Below, piece after piece: positions 11,181 to 22,495 of a DNA stretch of 47,996 nt. The position numbers were made by a program, and so were the translations under genes. The notes under the pieces are model-generated. The model had not been told where the DNA came from, did not search any database, and worked only from the letters and a program-made list of their open reading frames with translations. The DNA is taken from assembly GCF_001039355.2 (NCBI RefSeq), contig NW_019773714.1, positions 570,988 through 618,983 of the forward strand. Direction: 5' to 3'. Source of the DNA: Lingula anatina (taxonomy: Eukaryota > Brachiopoda > Lingulata > Lingulida > Lingulidae). Numbering within the stretch: position 1 is the stretch's first letter; the number at the start of each line of letters is the position of its first letter.

Positions 11181-12937
11181 ATGCTGGTCTCGTTTTCACT
11201 GGAAAGCATGGGGAACTCTTCGAACTCTCAGACATCTCTGGGTACAGCTGGAGACGAAGCAGAGAAAGAAAATTCCATATGTAGGAAAAAGAGCTCCTTA
11301 TGGCCAGTAAGTGAAAACTAATAAAATTTTTGTTACAGTGTCAAAACTCACGTTTAACTGACAAACGGTTAGGCTACAGCGCCTCCACTATCGCGTACAC
11401 TGACTGTCTGGTAGTAATGAGTTTGACGTAGGCCTACTACGATACATATGTGTTAGTATGTACCATTTGTGCAGATAAGTAGTTTTTGCCAGAGATCGGA
11501 AGGGGCGTTTAAACGCGTAAATTTTCTTACAAAGATACATGTAGCCTAGGGCAAAGTTTTAGTTGATTTTTTTTCGTCTGCCACAGTTTTCTAATTACAG
11601 GCTAACAAGAGAAAAGGGGGAGTTCGTTTTTGCGTATTGATAACCTGCATAAAATTGCATCACATATGATTTATATCATCTATGTTATTNGGAGGCGGTA
11701 TCGCCTCTCTGATCCTCTAGTTATTTTTTACTTTTTAGTTGAGGAACTGTGATTACTATAAAACAGAATTTGAAAGTTGCAATGGTAAGTTTACTCAATA
11801 AGTGGTGGATTTTAGACCATAACTTACAAAATGTGGCAAAAGCTGTCAATTAATTTTTATGTACAACTCACCCTTCCCTTTTTGGCATGTACATGTAGAT
11901 CTTAAAGATAACAAGTCCTTATTTTTTGAAGTGTGTCTGCTCCAGGACTTTGATTGTAGAGTTGTATATGATCTTTAAAATTTAAGAAACATTTCAATTA
12001 CTAGTATGATAAGCATTGTTTCTACTGCAGCATATAAATCGAAAGTCTTTCAAAGATTTGTCTATGGGCACACACAGGATTGCTCAAAGTGGAAGGATTA
12101 CTATGAAAGCTGTCTGAAGTTTGAAACAAGCAAAGATGAAGAGGATGTGGTGAGATCTTTATATTATTGTGCTTTAAGAAATGCTATGGACATGGTTTCG
12201 TATACCAAAGTAAAACTGATATAACATGTTTTCTGCTGGTTAGTACAGTCTGAAACTTGTAAGCAGAATTGTTTTCCTGCAAAATTAAAGGCATACAGTG
12301 TGCATTAAACCTTCACATAACAAAAGAACTTATATTTTCCTGAAAGTTTTAGTAATTTCACATTTATCACTGAGCTTGAAGAAATAACCTATTGGTATTT
12401 AAAAACACTGTTCCTATTAAGTGTTATATCTCCTTATGTAATGATTATGCCACAAAATAATGATATGAAATGAATAGCTGTTAAATAAGATTTTTATTGA
12501 TATGCAACATGTGGGTATAACTTGGTCAGTTAAGAAGATAGCCCCATTCCTGGCACTCCACCTATATTCAATTATTTAAATCTTGTGTCTTTGTATGTTG
12601 CTTGGTTGAGAATTTGTCATTACCTCAAAGACCAATTTAAACCTGATTGTTTTTTTTTTACCAGGCTAACTTGCTAGAAGCAGAGAGAGAGAGAAGAGAG
12701 GAGTGGATGGAAGGTTCCAAGGCAAACGATGTGTGGGAGTATCGTGACAAGCCCCCAGAGGAATGGGAGCAACCATGGGACAGAGCAGAACATGAAAATA
12801 GACATTTCACTAGTTTCTTTAAAGAATATAGAGAACAGTGCCGTGCACCTGTCTCAAAGGATGGAAAGCCTAGCAACCAAACTAAATTAACTCCTGATGT
12901 TATTCAAAAGGGACCTAAAATCACTCGTATATTATAG
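11181..12937 (+). CDS. C22orf39: C22orf39 / PANTS homologue (UPF0545), twin CX9C protein
   Basis: Four exons: 11181-11306, 11739-11784, 12031-12149 and 12665-12937. They give 187 residues from the ATG at 11181, or 178 from the second in-frame ATG at 11208. The core matches the human protein: a CX9C pair in exon 2 (CDYYKTEFESC) and a second CX9C in exon 3 (CSKWKDYYESC), then a charged helix and the C-terminal signature VWEYRDKPPEEWEQPW. Twin CX9C proteins form two disulfides in a helical hairpin; the mammalian protein is described as a regulator of synaptic plasticity. The invertebrate copy has a longer C-terminus than the human one. A single N (11690) sits in intron 1. The N-terminal 30-40 residues are low-complexity and not recognisable. 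Confidence 0.88.
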
Positions 12938-13236
12938 TTTACCTTTGGTTGATTCAATATTTTTACATTTGTTTGCATCACCAAAGGTATGTTCTCATTT
13001 AGTGAGGAAATTAAACATTAAAATTGAAAGAACACATACTGCAACTTGTCATTATTAAAGCAAGTTCTTATTTTAAATTATAGCATGTAAATAAATTGTT
13101 TCATAAAATCTGATACAATTTATTTGCACAGTATGATTAATACAATTTTTTTCAATCGTGTAAATTATTCTTGGTTTATAAGGTTTATCTTTTATGTCCC
13201 AGTTTTTCCATTGTTGCTGAGGTCTGAATTGTGACA

Positions 13237-15129
13237 CTACTCTTCCTCCTCCTCAAATATGATATCTGTGAAGAATCTGAAGTCGAGATTCTGTGTCTGA
13301 AGCATGGCTTGGTACTTGTTTGTGATCTCTTGAACCTCCAACCGTTTTTGCTCATTGTCGCCGTTGGCACAAACATGAAGACGCTTTAACGCTGAAATAT
13401 TTAAAATGAGGTATATACAGTACTCGGGGATAGTTGGCTTTTATTTGCATGTAGATTGGCAGATCACGTAGTGAAGGGTGAGTGCCTCTCTTTCCAAAAC
13501 GTGACGGATTCAACCCAGTTCTTTCTCAAAGGGAAGGAAAAGACCTTCTGTAGAACACTTTATACAAGTATTCAACCCGACGTGATGGCCAAAATTTTCA
13601 AAAATGTTCTTAATGGCAAGAGAGGGGGAGCCAAAAAATGTGTCACGCTTCTAAATACCTTGGATTCGTTGATGATGAGACGGGATATCTACGGAAATGC
13701 CCGAAACGACAGATGACAAAAGAAATGTTTTGAAATTTACATTTGACTTCTTTGTTCATCCCAAAGCGGAGTTTATTTTAAAAATTCTACACAAAGACAA
13801 AGTAAAAGAACACCTTTCTGGTAAATTTTGTAACATCTTTAACTAATTGGAAATTATTTTAAGATTTTACCGATTTTGTTTTGCTGTTGCAAATTGCACA
13901 GGATCTCTATGGCCGCACTGTCGATAAACGCATGGATGTCCACCGACTTGAGCAGACGACAGCGAACAACCATTGACAACAAGGCATGGTGAAGGACTTC
14001 TTGGGGATTATCGTATTCCAGGGAAAGAATTTCTGTGTGCGAGGGAAATAAAGCGATATGTAAAAACAGAAATATTATTAGAGAGATTAGGAAGTTTTTA
14101 TCTAACAATTTTGTATACATTAAAAATTCGAGAATTTTTACCTAAGGTTTTCCAGTAATGTTGCTGCACGTGGTTCAGGATGCTCTCCAGTCTCCAGACG
14201 CCGAGGGGGTCGTAACCTGACCACACCTGCAGACATTTCAAAGGTATTCCGGGAACCAGGATGGCAGAGATATCGCGGTAAGTCCCAATGTGGTCGAACT
14301 CCACTGCCACGCCCAGCTCCGGGCAAGTGTTGGTCAACAATCGCCACGATGATTTCTCTGTGACGTGAGAGTGCGGATCTTTTCTGTGAACTTTAATACT
14401 TAGATACCGCAGTTTTCCTCCACAGTTATCTGCCAACAGGCACAGGACAAAGTCCGATATGTAGTTGTAGTTTAAATACAAAATAGAAAGGTTAGTAAAC
14501 TTTTTCAATGTGTTAACGAATTTTGGAACTCTAAAACATTGGATCATGTCGTGGTAATAATCTTCAATATTGAGAACTTCGAGAGTTTGGCCACTCCCAT
14601 CTGCGACAGCTTCGAGTAATTGGGACCCACTGAAAATGTTTAAGCGTGCAGCGTGCATGTTAAATGAACGCAGAGAATTTTGGCAGTGTAAGAACCTGCA
14701 GACCGATTTCAATAATTTTTCTCTGTAAAAATCAAACCTCCAAAACCGATAAAACTCCATTCTGGGAATATTCAGGTCTATCAGCTGGCATTGCCCTGTC
14801 GCCAGGTGTTCCAAAATTTGGCACATCACTCTCTGGAAGCGCTTCCTCGTGTTTCCACGTCGCTTACTGCAGTATATTGTAAGGTGACGTAGATGGCTGC
14901 CATAAAGTTGGGCAAACCTGAGTGCTTTCCGTTCTTCCACCGCGTCAACTGCGCCCAGTCTCATAATACGTTTTCTCCAAAGACAAGGGGAATGTGAAAT
15001 CTGGGCCCAACGTTTACAAACACGTGCAGCTCTTCCGCGATCGGCGTCAGAAAGGTATTGAAATATAGTCACCAGCAATATGTCTGGCACTACTCCCCAG
15101 TCCGTGTCACATTCTGCCTCAAAATCCAT
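13237..15129 (-). CDS. FBXO39: F-box only protein 39-like (F-box plus leucine-rich repeats)
   Basis: Substrate-recognition subunit of an SCF (SKP1-CUL1-F-box) ubiquitin ligase. Three exons, 14142-15129, 13871-14032 and 13237-13391, join in phase to 434 residues (human FBXO39 is about 442). The F-box is at residues about 13-55 (VVPDILLVTIFQYLSDADRG, then CKRWAQI...CLWR). The following LRR-like region contains the family-typical LNIEDYYHD and ILYLNYNYISD, and a C-terminal block ALKRLHVCANGDNEQ. It ends in an acidic EEEEE tail. FBXO33 is the nearest alternative, but spacing and length fit FBXO39 better. It lies tail-to-tail with C22orf39 and about 650 bp upstream-to-3' from the histone gene. A plus-strand ORF in its second intron has no support. 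Confidence 0.88.
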
Positions 15130-15489
15130 TTTACAACGGCCAGAACGGATACATACGAGATCTACGTCTGACAGTGTATTTTATAAAGTTGAGTTTCCAG
15201 GCAACATTACAATACAACAGTAGGCTGTCGTCACAAATGCTTTGCCATGGAGACGGACGTAACATATAGATCTAGATCTCTACATATTCGCGTTAAACGT
15301 TACAGCTTTTTAGCAACACGGGTAGATTAGATCTAAATTAGCTTGATATTACTTTTTTGATATTATTATTATTATCATTATTATTATTATTATCATCAAT
15401 GATTCATCATCATCATCATCATCAGCATCTCTACGCTGAATTACGTTACGTGGAGATAACATACATTATGTATCTCTCCTCCCCCCACC

Positions 15490-15543
<54 letters not shown>

Positions 15544-15740
15544 GTGGCTTTCGCAATTTTACCGTTACTACAGGCGCCATAACCTTGGAACCACCGGTCA
15601 AGGCTGCAGCCTTGCGAAAAGGAAATAAGTGTGACATCATAGATTTTCTATAGAGATCTAGATCTAATCATAGAAGTAGAGAAAAAAAAATAGATTTTAT
15701 TGTTGACTTATTGGATTAGCTTTTCCGAGACAAAATGGGT
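15130..15740. other. Intergenic spacer with low-complexity tracts
   Basis: No gene is seen. It contains (ATT)n at 15358-15398, (ATC)n at 15406-15424 and a 48-nt poly-T run at 15494-15541. The FBXO39 promoter should lie at its left end. Confidence 0.6.
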
Positions 15741-15756
15741 GGCCCTGAAAAGGGCC
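15741..15756 (-). terminator. Histone mRNA 3' stem-loop
   Basis: On the minus strand the sequence reads GGCCCTTTTCAGGGCC: a perfect 6-bp stem with a TTTC tetraloop. It lies 23 nt past the H1 stop codon and matches the SLBP-binding histone 3' element. A purine-rich stretch (cggaaaagc, about 15720-15728) follows at the distance expected for the U7-binding histone downstream element. This implies a non-polyadenylated, S-phase-coupled mRNA. Confidence 0.92.
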
Positions 15757-15779
15757 TGTTATTGACGTCGGGAACTTGT

Positions 15780-16412
15780 CTACTTTTTGGCGACCTTCTT
15801 AGTCTTCTTGGCTGCTGGTCTCTTTGTAGCCTTCTTTGCTACCTTCGGTCTCTTAGCTGCTGCCTTCTTGGCCTTTTTTGGAGATCTAGATTTTTTTGCG
15901 GCCTTTCCTCCTTTTTTTGCTGGCTTCTTTGCCTTGGATTTTGACCTCTTTGTTTTCTTGGTTGCAGACTTTGAAGACGATCTTCTCCTTGGCTTTGCCT
16001 TCTTAGTCTTCTTGGGGCTCTTCTTTTTCTTGGGCGCTGCCTTCACCTTGCCGAGACGGAAACGTCCTGTGCTGCCGGTAGCGCTTGATCCCTTGGGGCG
16101 GACGAGCACACCACTCTTCAAACCTGCGGCAAAAGCACGGCGTAGCATAGCACTCAGCATAGGCGCTCGGATACCCTGAAAGTTTGCCAAGATATACTTG
16201 CGAATAGCTTGAGCAGACGATCCGCGACGGTTGCCAAGAGCTTTGATGGCCACGCATACCATTGCCAGTGTGGCCGGGTGGGCACTTTTCTTAGACGCTG
16301 ACTTGGCTCTTTTCTTTGGTCCAATCTTTGCCTTGGGTGGCGATCTCTTTGGCGATGCCGGCCTTGTTGGTGAGGCAGATCTATTTGGCGACCCTGTTTG
16401 ACTTCCAGCCAT
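15780..16412 (-). CDS. Linker histone H1 / protamine-like (sperm-type) H1
   Basis: Intronless 210-residue linker histone. Residues 1-45 hold three S-P-x-R motifs (SPNR, SPTR, SPKR) and basic residues. The winged-helix globular domain is at about 47-125 (HPATLAMVCVAIKALGNRRG, then SSAQAIRKYI, GSTGRFRLGK). The rest is a Lys/Arg/Ala-rich tail with SPKK motifs that bind linker DNA. SPxR/SPKK-type N-termini are known from sperm-specific H1 and molluscan protamine-like PL-I proteins, so a germline role is plausible. The replication-type 3' stem-loop nevertheless argues for S-phase expression, and a somatic H1 is not excluded. An in-frame upstream ATG at 16457 would add 15 residues unlike H1 N-termini; I chose the MAGSQTGSP start. 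A TATA-like ttcataaag lies about 75 bp upstream. Confidence 0.93.
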   Translation of the reverse strand: MAGSQTGSPNRSASPTRPASPKRSPPKAKIGPKKRAKSASKKSAHPATLAMVCVAIKALGNRRGSSAQAIRKYILANFQGIRAPMLSAMLRRAFAAGLKSGVLVRPKGSSATGSTGRFRLGKVKAAPKKKKSPKKTKKAKPRRRSSSKSATKKTKRSKSKAKKPAKKGGKAAKKSRSPKKAKKAAAKRPKVAKKATKRPAAKKTKKVAKK

Positions 16413-16616
16413 AATGAAATGACGTAGTGAAAATATCTTCGCGGAGGAAATCTTCAACTAATGACAAAATTGAATGAATCTCAGCTTTATGAACTTCGCG
16501 CGGACGTCTGAGAACACGCTTCAATAAAAGTGCACAGAAATCAATATGGCTACCTCGTCGTCTGCTATTTGTGCTTGTTGGCAAACATTTAGGGCATCTA
16601 TACACACAGCAGAGAA

Positions 16617-17079
16617 CACAAATTATGCTACTTTAAATAAGTGTTCTCGACAATGGTACATAGTTTTCACTTATACAGTTTGAGTACAATCCGAATGCCA
16701 CAAATAATAATTTTCGGTCCCAATGCAAGCAATAATTCCGGAGTGAGACCTTAGATCCACCAAAAAACCACTTTTATAGAATAAAACGGGCCAGTTTTTG
16801 TAAATTCTTATGTTTATTAATAAAATTCAAAGCATTAAGGCAATTATTATCAAATCAATACTTGATAAGATAACTTTTTAAATTGCTTAGTAAGTTGGAA
16901 TACTCAAGGAAAAAAACACGTTTTTGTTTGTCGCGCAGAAATGTTCTATAGATCTATATGGGACTGATAGTTCAGTGAAAACAGTGGACTTTTTCAAAAA
17001 TCTTGCCAAAAGGTTTGTAAATTATATGGATATGGTGGTTTTTGATAACATATACGTGTACAGGCCTATTTATTTATTT

Positions 17080-17140
<61 letters not shown>

Positions 17141-17330
17141 TTTAAATGCTATTAAAATGCTAAAGGCTAATATTTTAATGAAACACCGATGAGAATTGAT
17201 AACGTTATCTAGGCCTATAGGCTTAGCAGTGGTAGTAGGCCTACTTACTTATTAATTTCAAAGCAGATATACAATTTTGTAAATTAAATATGCGAGCAGA
17301 GCTGGGTAATAGACCTATCATCGTAGAGCC
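16617..17330. repeat. AT-rich intergenic region with (TTTA)n microsatellite
   Basis: A (TTTA)n tract occupies about 17068-17136. The rest is AT-rich with no gene recognised. Confidence 0.7.
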
Positions 17331-17750
17331 TCACACTTGATTTTATTTCCTTTTTCTTGTTCATAATTGATCTTTTTATGTCATTATTTCTCAATTTTAC
17401 AATGACTGGCTGATGTTGTCCATCTCTGCCTGGGATTCTATGAATTGCAGTTACATCATGGGGGTCCAGTTCAATGTTAATTTCTTTCTTGAGAAATTCA
17501 GGGAAGTCACTTCTTAAATTTTCTTTGTTGCGAGGGGGGAAGTTTAGAACTCTTCCATTTAATTTTCTCGAGTATTGCTCGTTGTAGTTAGGCCTACTTT
17601 GTTTGATTGCTTCAGTTGATCTAGTATGATTTTGAACGACCCTTTCCTCCAGATCTTTTAATTTCTTTTCTTTATTATTCAGTTTCTCTTTTATTTTCCA
17701 GCAATAGTGAGTCTATTTTGTCTTGCATTTTACCCGTGGCCTCGGCAATT
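17330..17750 (-). mobile_element. Degraded LINE ORF1 fragment
   Basis: Read on the minus strand with frameshifts and stops, this stretch gives a charged coiled-coil-like segment, then NEQYSRKLNGRVLNFPPRN, then FPEFLKKEINIELDPHDVTA and IHRIPGRDGQHQPVIVKLRN. That order (coiled coil, EQYSR motif, RRM-like domain with HRIPxR...PVIVKL) is typical of ORF1 proteins of non-LTR retrotransposons. It is a relic: no complete ORF survives and no reverse transcriptase is visible. The MITE begins directly beside it. Confidence 0.72.
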
Positions 17751-17754
17751 CTTA

Positions 17755-18014
17755 GACCGTATTCACATCGAGTTGAGCCAGGCGTTACAAATCCTGGGAC
17801 TAAATATGGCGGACGTACATGAAAGAAAAACCGCCTAATTTTGCGGGGGTACAGTCATTAAATCTCGGCTCCATTGGGACGACACATGGGGAGGCGTGTG
17901 AGAGGCGGGGAGACTTTTAAAAGATTAGGCGATTTTTCTTTCATGTAGGCCTACGTCCGCCATGTTTAGTCCCAGGATTTCTAAAGCCTGGCTCAACTCG
18001 TTGTGAATGCGATC
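17755..18014. mobile_element. PIF/Harbinger-type MITE, 260 bp
   Basis: Two long imperfect inverted arms (about 17755-17842 and 17920-18014) share ttgagccagg, aatcctgggactaaa, atggcggacgt and acatgaaagaaaaa. The ends read GACCGTATTCACA and GATCGCATTCACA. The element is flanked by TTA on both sides (17752-17754 and 18015-18017), the 3-bp TWA duplication expected of PIF/Harbinger transposons. There is no coding capacity, so it is non-autonomous. Confidence 0.82.
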
Positions 18015-18320
18015 TTAATTTCATCTCACTTTGTATGAAGTCCTGGATCGTGTTATTTTGATAAGAGTTAGTTTAACTAAGACATGAGCCGGCCACCCCC
18101 AAACAACCAAAAATGTGGGCCTCATAGTAGCCCATTGTTTGAGGGATGCGGCTTGCGTAATCACTCAGAAACAACTAAAACCCGTGTAAACGATTCTACT
18201 TCTTTTTTTTATTTGGGATTCAGTTGGGATGGAAAATCGCTTGATATGCAAATGCTGCTGATATTTTAATATTTTTATATTTTAATTAAAATGTAATAGT
18301 GCACTTTGTAAAGACAAAAG

Positions 18321-18362
<42 letters not shown>

Positions 18363-19036
18363 TCACATTACCCATAGGCGTTTAAAAGTGCAGTTTAAGT
18401 GGGCCCCTTCTAGTCCGGATAGGTCTTTCCATAAAAGTTAACATTTTCTAAAACATTAAAACAAGCACTAACCACTTATCTTTACAATAGTAAAACCAAT
18501 AGCCTAAAGACAATGAGAGTATCAATTTTCTGCTGATATATCATTACATAATGAATGTGCACAGACGTTCAAAACTTTCAAACTTCTCAAATTTACTTAA
18601 TATTACTAATTACTTTTAAATATTTGTTCAACGTTGTTAGGTGACATTATGGATCATCCATTTAATCATCATTTTCACGTCTACAAACCGTACGTTTTGG
18701 GGTGGGTAATATATGTAGGCTTAATTACCTACTGTAGGCTTTTGGAAAAGGAATAAAAATGATATGATCCAAATCTCTGTCAAAATTCATCATTTTTCTC
18801 TTTTTACCCGTTACTCTCTGGAGGGGGGGGGGGGGTCTGAAAAAAGTTCTACGCACAAGGATGAATTAATGTTGCTGGGTATCCTGTGCAACATGCGCGA
18901 GATGTAGGCCCTATGTCATAAATTTAAAGGTCTGTATCGCTGTAACAAGTACACCATGTGAACGTTGAACTAATTGAATGTATCTGTTGCGCCAAAGAGC
19001 AAAAAAATCCTTGACTGGGCCGACAAGTCGTCTGCA
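18015..19036. other. Intergenic, no gene seen
   Basis: It contains a (TG)n microsatellite at 18325-18360 and a G-tract near 18824-18835. No supported coding region. Confidence 0.6.
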
Positions 19037-21371
19037 TTACTTTGTTTCCGATTTGAAGGCATCACATAAGGAAATGGTTGAACGAAAAACTCTAAAAAAC
19101 AAAGATTTAAAAGCTACACGAAAGGCCGACCCACTGAGTAGGAAAATGAACAGATTAACACCGTTGTAAATTTGAAATGTTAATTTTCCTATAAAATACA
19201 GAGGGAAATATGAAAACGAAATGTATCCTCTCAGTGGTACTAACAGCGCTACTAAAGTAACAACATATGGCATACACAGAATTAAAAAGCAAACCGAAGA
19301 AATCACAAGACATAGAGTTCCTACTGAACCTCCTTTTGCATTTTGAGCACTCCCCGTTGCTATTTGTTTTCTTTTTTCTGCTTGGATATACATAACTGAC
19401 GCTATTTTAATATTCATAAATGTGATGGAGAGTAAAATTACAATGTATACAGTCATACGAAAGACCAAGTAACTTCCCAGATCTATTAAGAACTGCCTCT
19501 GTCGTTCTGGCATAATTTGACACGTGTCGCTCCCCACGTATTGTATGCCGCCACACAGCAACCCGCCACTTATGGTCAGAATAAGGCACACGAGGAGGAG
19601 CTAAAACATTGAAAAAAAAAAAAACATTACAGTGGCTATCACACTAGGCTAGTAGCACTAGCTCATCTCCATGAACTCCTTTTTGTTCCTTAAGTTATAC
19701 CACCTGGTTGTGTCAATTCATCAAATGAGTATATTCATTAATAAGTAATTCTTTACATTTTAACGCTACGACACACGGTATTGATTAAACTTGTGACTTG
19801 TTAGTTTGAAAGCTCACTGGAAGATATACTTATTAAAGATACACTTGTCAAAAATACTACGCCCATTAAACATTTATATCTCTAGCTAAGCACCCCTACT
19901 AATGCGTTATATACTAGTAATATACTCGACAAAACCAAACAAAACTGCTGAAAAAGCATGTAAACTATACTATTCTTCTACTTACTGATTTTATCAGAGC
20001 AATCCTGGACCGAGTAATCCTCTTGAAAGGAAAGCACACTATGAGAAATCTGTCTAAAGTGATCAGACACACCAGTGCGGTACATATATCTCTCGAAAAT
20101 TCATCAGCTACGGTTTTTGTAACGCAATACCAAAAGGGGTAAAAAACATGACCAAAGTTAGTAACGATGATTGTCACGCTTTCAGAGAATAATGCTACTA
20201 AATGCAAACAGTTGGCAAGGGCAAGGAAGACAGGGAGAAGCGTCGCCGTTTTATTGTTCCCTTCTTTTTTGTCGCTCAGCAGAACTGTTATAAGAAGGGT
20301 GTTTGCCACCAAGGCAAGCGGACTGAAGACAGAAGAAAAATAATGGTACATCTTCATATAGTTTTCGAAAGTGAGCATTCCGCCAGGGGAAATGCACTGC
20401 TCAATAGAGTCCATAATCCTAATCGCATTTGCCGAATTTTCTTCTCCGGGCTCTAAAACTCCGGGGCACACATGCTGAGTAATCGCAGTCAGATTGCCAT
20501 CAAAATCTTCCAGTTGCGAGTCGGTTGGAAGCTGACATACTGCTGAAAAATTCTTTGGCTCATCTAAGGAGAATTCTGTAAAACATAGGTAGCGCGCGCT
20601 TTTTTCTTGATTCAATTTATCGTAATTGTTCAAGCAGTCCTCCTCCGGTACATTAAAAAGAGGAGTTATCTTCACTTTCTTTGTCTTGATGTCCAGCAAA
20701 CCGCAATATTCAGCGTAAGTACTGGGATCAAACCAAGCGTCAGTCCGAAAAAGTTCCCCTTTGCTTCTATTCCCGTTTAATTGACAATAAAAGGTTTGCA
20801 CATCACCCATTAAAGACGAGGACATGTCTTCAATGTTGTGTATAGTTTTTCTTTTTTGTTCCAAATCCATAACTGCAATACATATATTAACACGTCGACT
20901 GTCTCTAGTAATTTCTTCAAAGTTCATGGAATCATTTTTTCCATTTGTACGTACCTTAAGGCTCATTTCAACTAATTCTGTTACCATATCCCTACCTTCT
21001 GCCAAAAGCTTCTCAAAGGTTCGTCTGAAACTGGCGGCACCCGTGGTCCGTGCAATCCTTTCCAGACGCAAACACCCAGTTTGGTTGACGCCCACCATCA
21101 CTACGTTACTTTGATATGTGTTTTGTGGGATTATTGAAGAGAAAGCGCGCTGACAGGCAGGGTCAAACAGAACAAGAAGAGTTTGATGTAAATCGACAGT
21201 TTTTAACCCTTCTATCGACAAAAGGTCATTAAACCGCTGTTGCGATATGTTGAAACTACAACCGGCAAGGACCGGGACTGTCCCTATTGGAGTGGAGCGC
21301 CAAGTTTGCATGCTCAACATTTGGAACATCGTCAGCCGTAACACGCACACGGGTATAACGAAATAGAGCAT
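19037..21371 (-). CDS. Rhodopsin-like GPCR with large N-terminal ectodomain
   Basis: Two exons, 19986-21371 (462 codons) and 19037-19600 (187 codons plus stop), give 649 residues. A signal-like hydrophobic start (MLYFVIPVCVL) precedes about 310 extracellular residues with several Cys and sequons (CSFNIS, GVNQT, NFSAV, NLTAI). Seven membrane segments follow: TM1 near FSSVFSPLALVANTLLI, TM3 ending in the DRF variant of DRY (LITLDRFLIVCFP), and TM6 with FLILCMPYVV. TM7 lacks NPxxY (IYNGVNLFIFLLSG). The single intron falls in phase 0 at the start of TM4. The fold is class-A-like, but I cannot place it in a ligand family; the ectodomain matches nothing I recognise. A partial, broken copy lies at 24362-25317. 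Confidence 0.82.
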
Positions 21372-21510
21372 ATTGTTAAGGTTGCTTTTGTCTAGTTTTC
21401 GAAATGAACCAGGAGATTATCTACTTCAAGATAGCTAACGGTACTTTCACTTTCGGTTGCTCGATGTCTCTCTTCAAGTCCCTCGTTGAAATATTGTTAG
21501 GTCTCTAGGT

Positions 21511-21537
21511 CTATATATATATATATATATATATATA
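21511..21537. repeat. (TA)n microsatellite upstream of the GPCR
   Basis: Dinucleotide repeat about 140 bp upstream of the receptor start codon. The second block has a shorter version (about 25458-25478). Confidence 0.9.
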
Positions 21538-21952
21538 CAGCTGTGCGTGCCCAAGGTATTGCATGATGCACGCTTTGTACCATAAATCATAAAATTTGTC
21601 TAATCACTTAAAGTAAATCATGGCACTTAACTTTTTAAGCATCGATGTGGCAGTTTGGTTGAACAGTCATGTGAGAATTATTCGTGTACCATATATAATG
21701 TATGCGACTTAGCGTGTTGGATAGAAAGGATCTATGATATCTGTGAGTGGAAAGCTCTTGTTTATCAAAGATTCTTATTCCGTAATTTCATTCATGATAA
21801 ATTTTTCTATAAGTTTTGTCCGTTCATTTTAGACTATCAGACTACAGTCAATTATTTGAAGCCATTGGCCTCAAGATGTGAATCATTCTTGTGTCGTCCA
21901 CATGCTTCACGTTTGTGTAGAAATTTAACATAAAACTTAACGTGTAAACCGC

Positions 21953-22495
21953 CTTTTACTTCGTGTGTATAACCCGGAAAAATGCATATATTCGAATTTA
22001 AAGAATACGGACAATTAAGAAATTGTCTTTTGGCGTGCTCAGCAACAAAGCTTGAACATTTTATCCGTCTGATTGGCAAAAAGGCACGAATGGAAATTAT
22101 GAAAGCATGAGCTGTTCACGTGCGCAATATACGTGAACATCTTTAAAAGGGGGGGGGAGGGGGGGGTGCCTGGGCAAGTACTTACAAAACCAGGAACTAA
22201 TGATCAAAAATATGCTTATGTATAAGTCAAATAATAATAATAGTTTCTTTTTTAAAAAAAAGCTTAAATCAGAGTTATAACTACTGTAATATTTCGGAAT
22301 TTTCGGATATTTCAGTATTTCCTGAGCAAGGTACGTGACATTTACGTGCTTTTATAATACCATTCACAATGTTATACTTTATATCTTTATCAGCAACTTG
22401 CTGATATATGTCTACCAAAACAACATCTTCATCAAAGAATGAGGTTACTGCGGGGTTATATTTGTCTTTACCTGAGGAGTAAAGCCCCCCCCCCC
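21953..22495. repeat. 543-bp tandem unit, copy 1
   Basis: This is the first of two adjacent near-identical units; a third, interrupted one is in block B. It contains a G-rich stretch (22147-22167) and ends in a C-tract. On the minus strand it holds an unrecognised ORF piece (GKDKYNPAVTSFFDEDVV...) preceded by AG|GTAAAG. Confidence 0.85.

Noticed and set aside
11056-11310. 84-codon plus-strand ORF
   Set aside because: Out of frame with the C22orf39 first exon and antisense to OGFOD2 exon 1.
13456-13716. 86-codon plus-strand ORF inside the FBXO39 intron
   Set aside because: No recognisable family, antisense within a well-supported intron, and no splice or promoter context.
15494-15541. Poly-A (minus strand) downstream of H1 as a retrogene tail
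   Set aside because: It lies about 200 bp beyond the histone stem-loop, which marks the true mRNA end. Intronless structure is normal for H1.
15446-15640. Poly-Lys ORF
   Set aside because: Translation of the poly-T tract.
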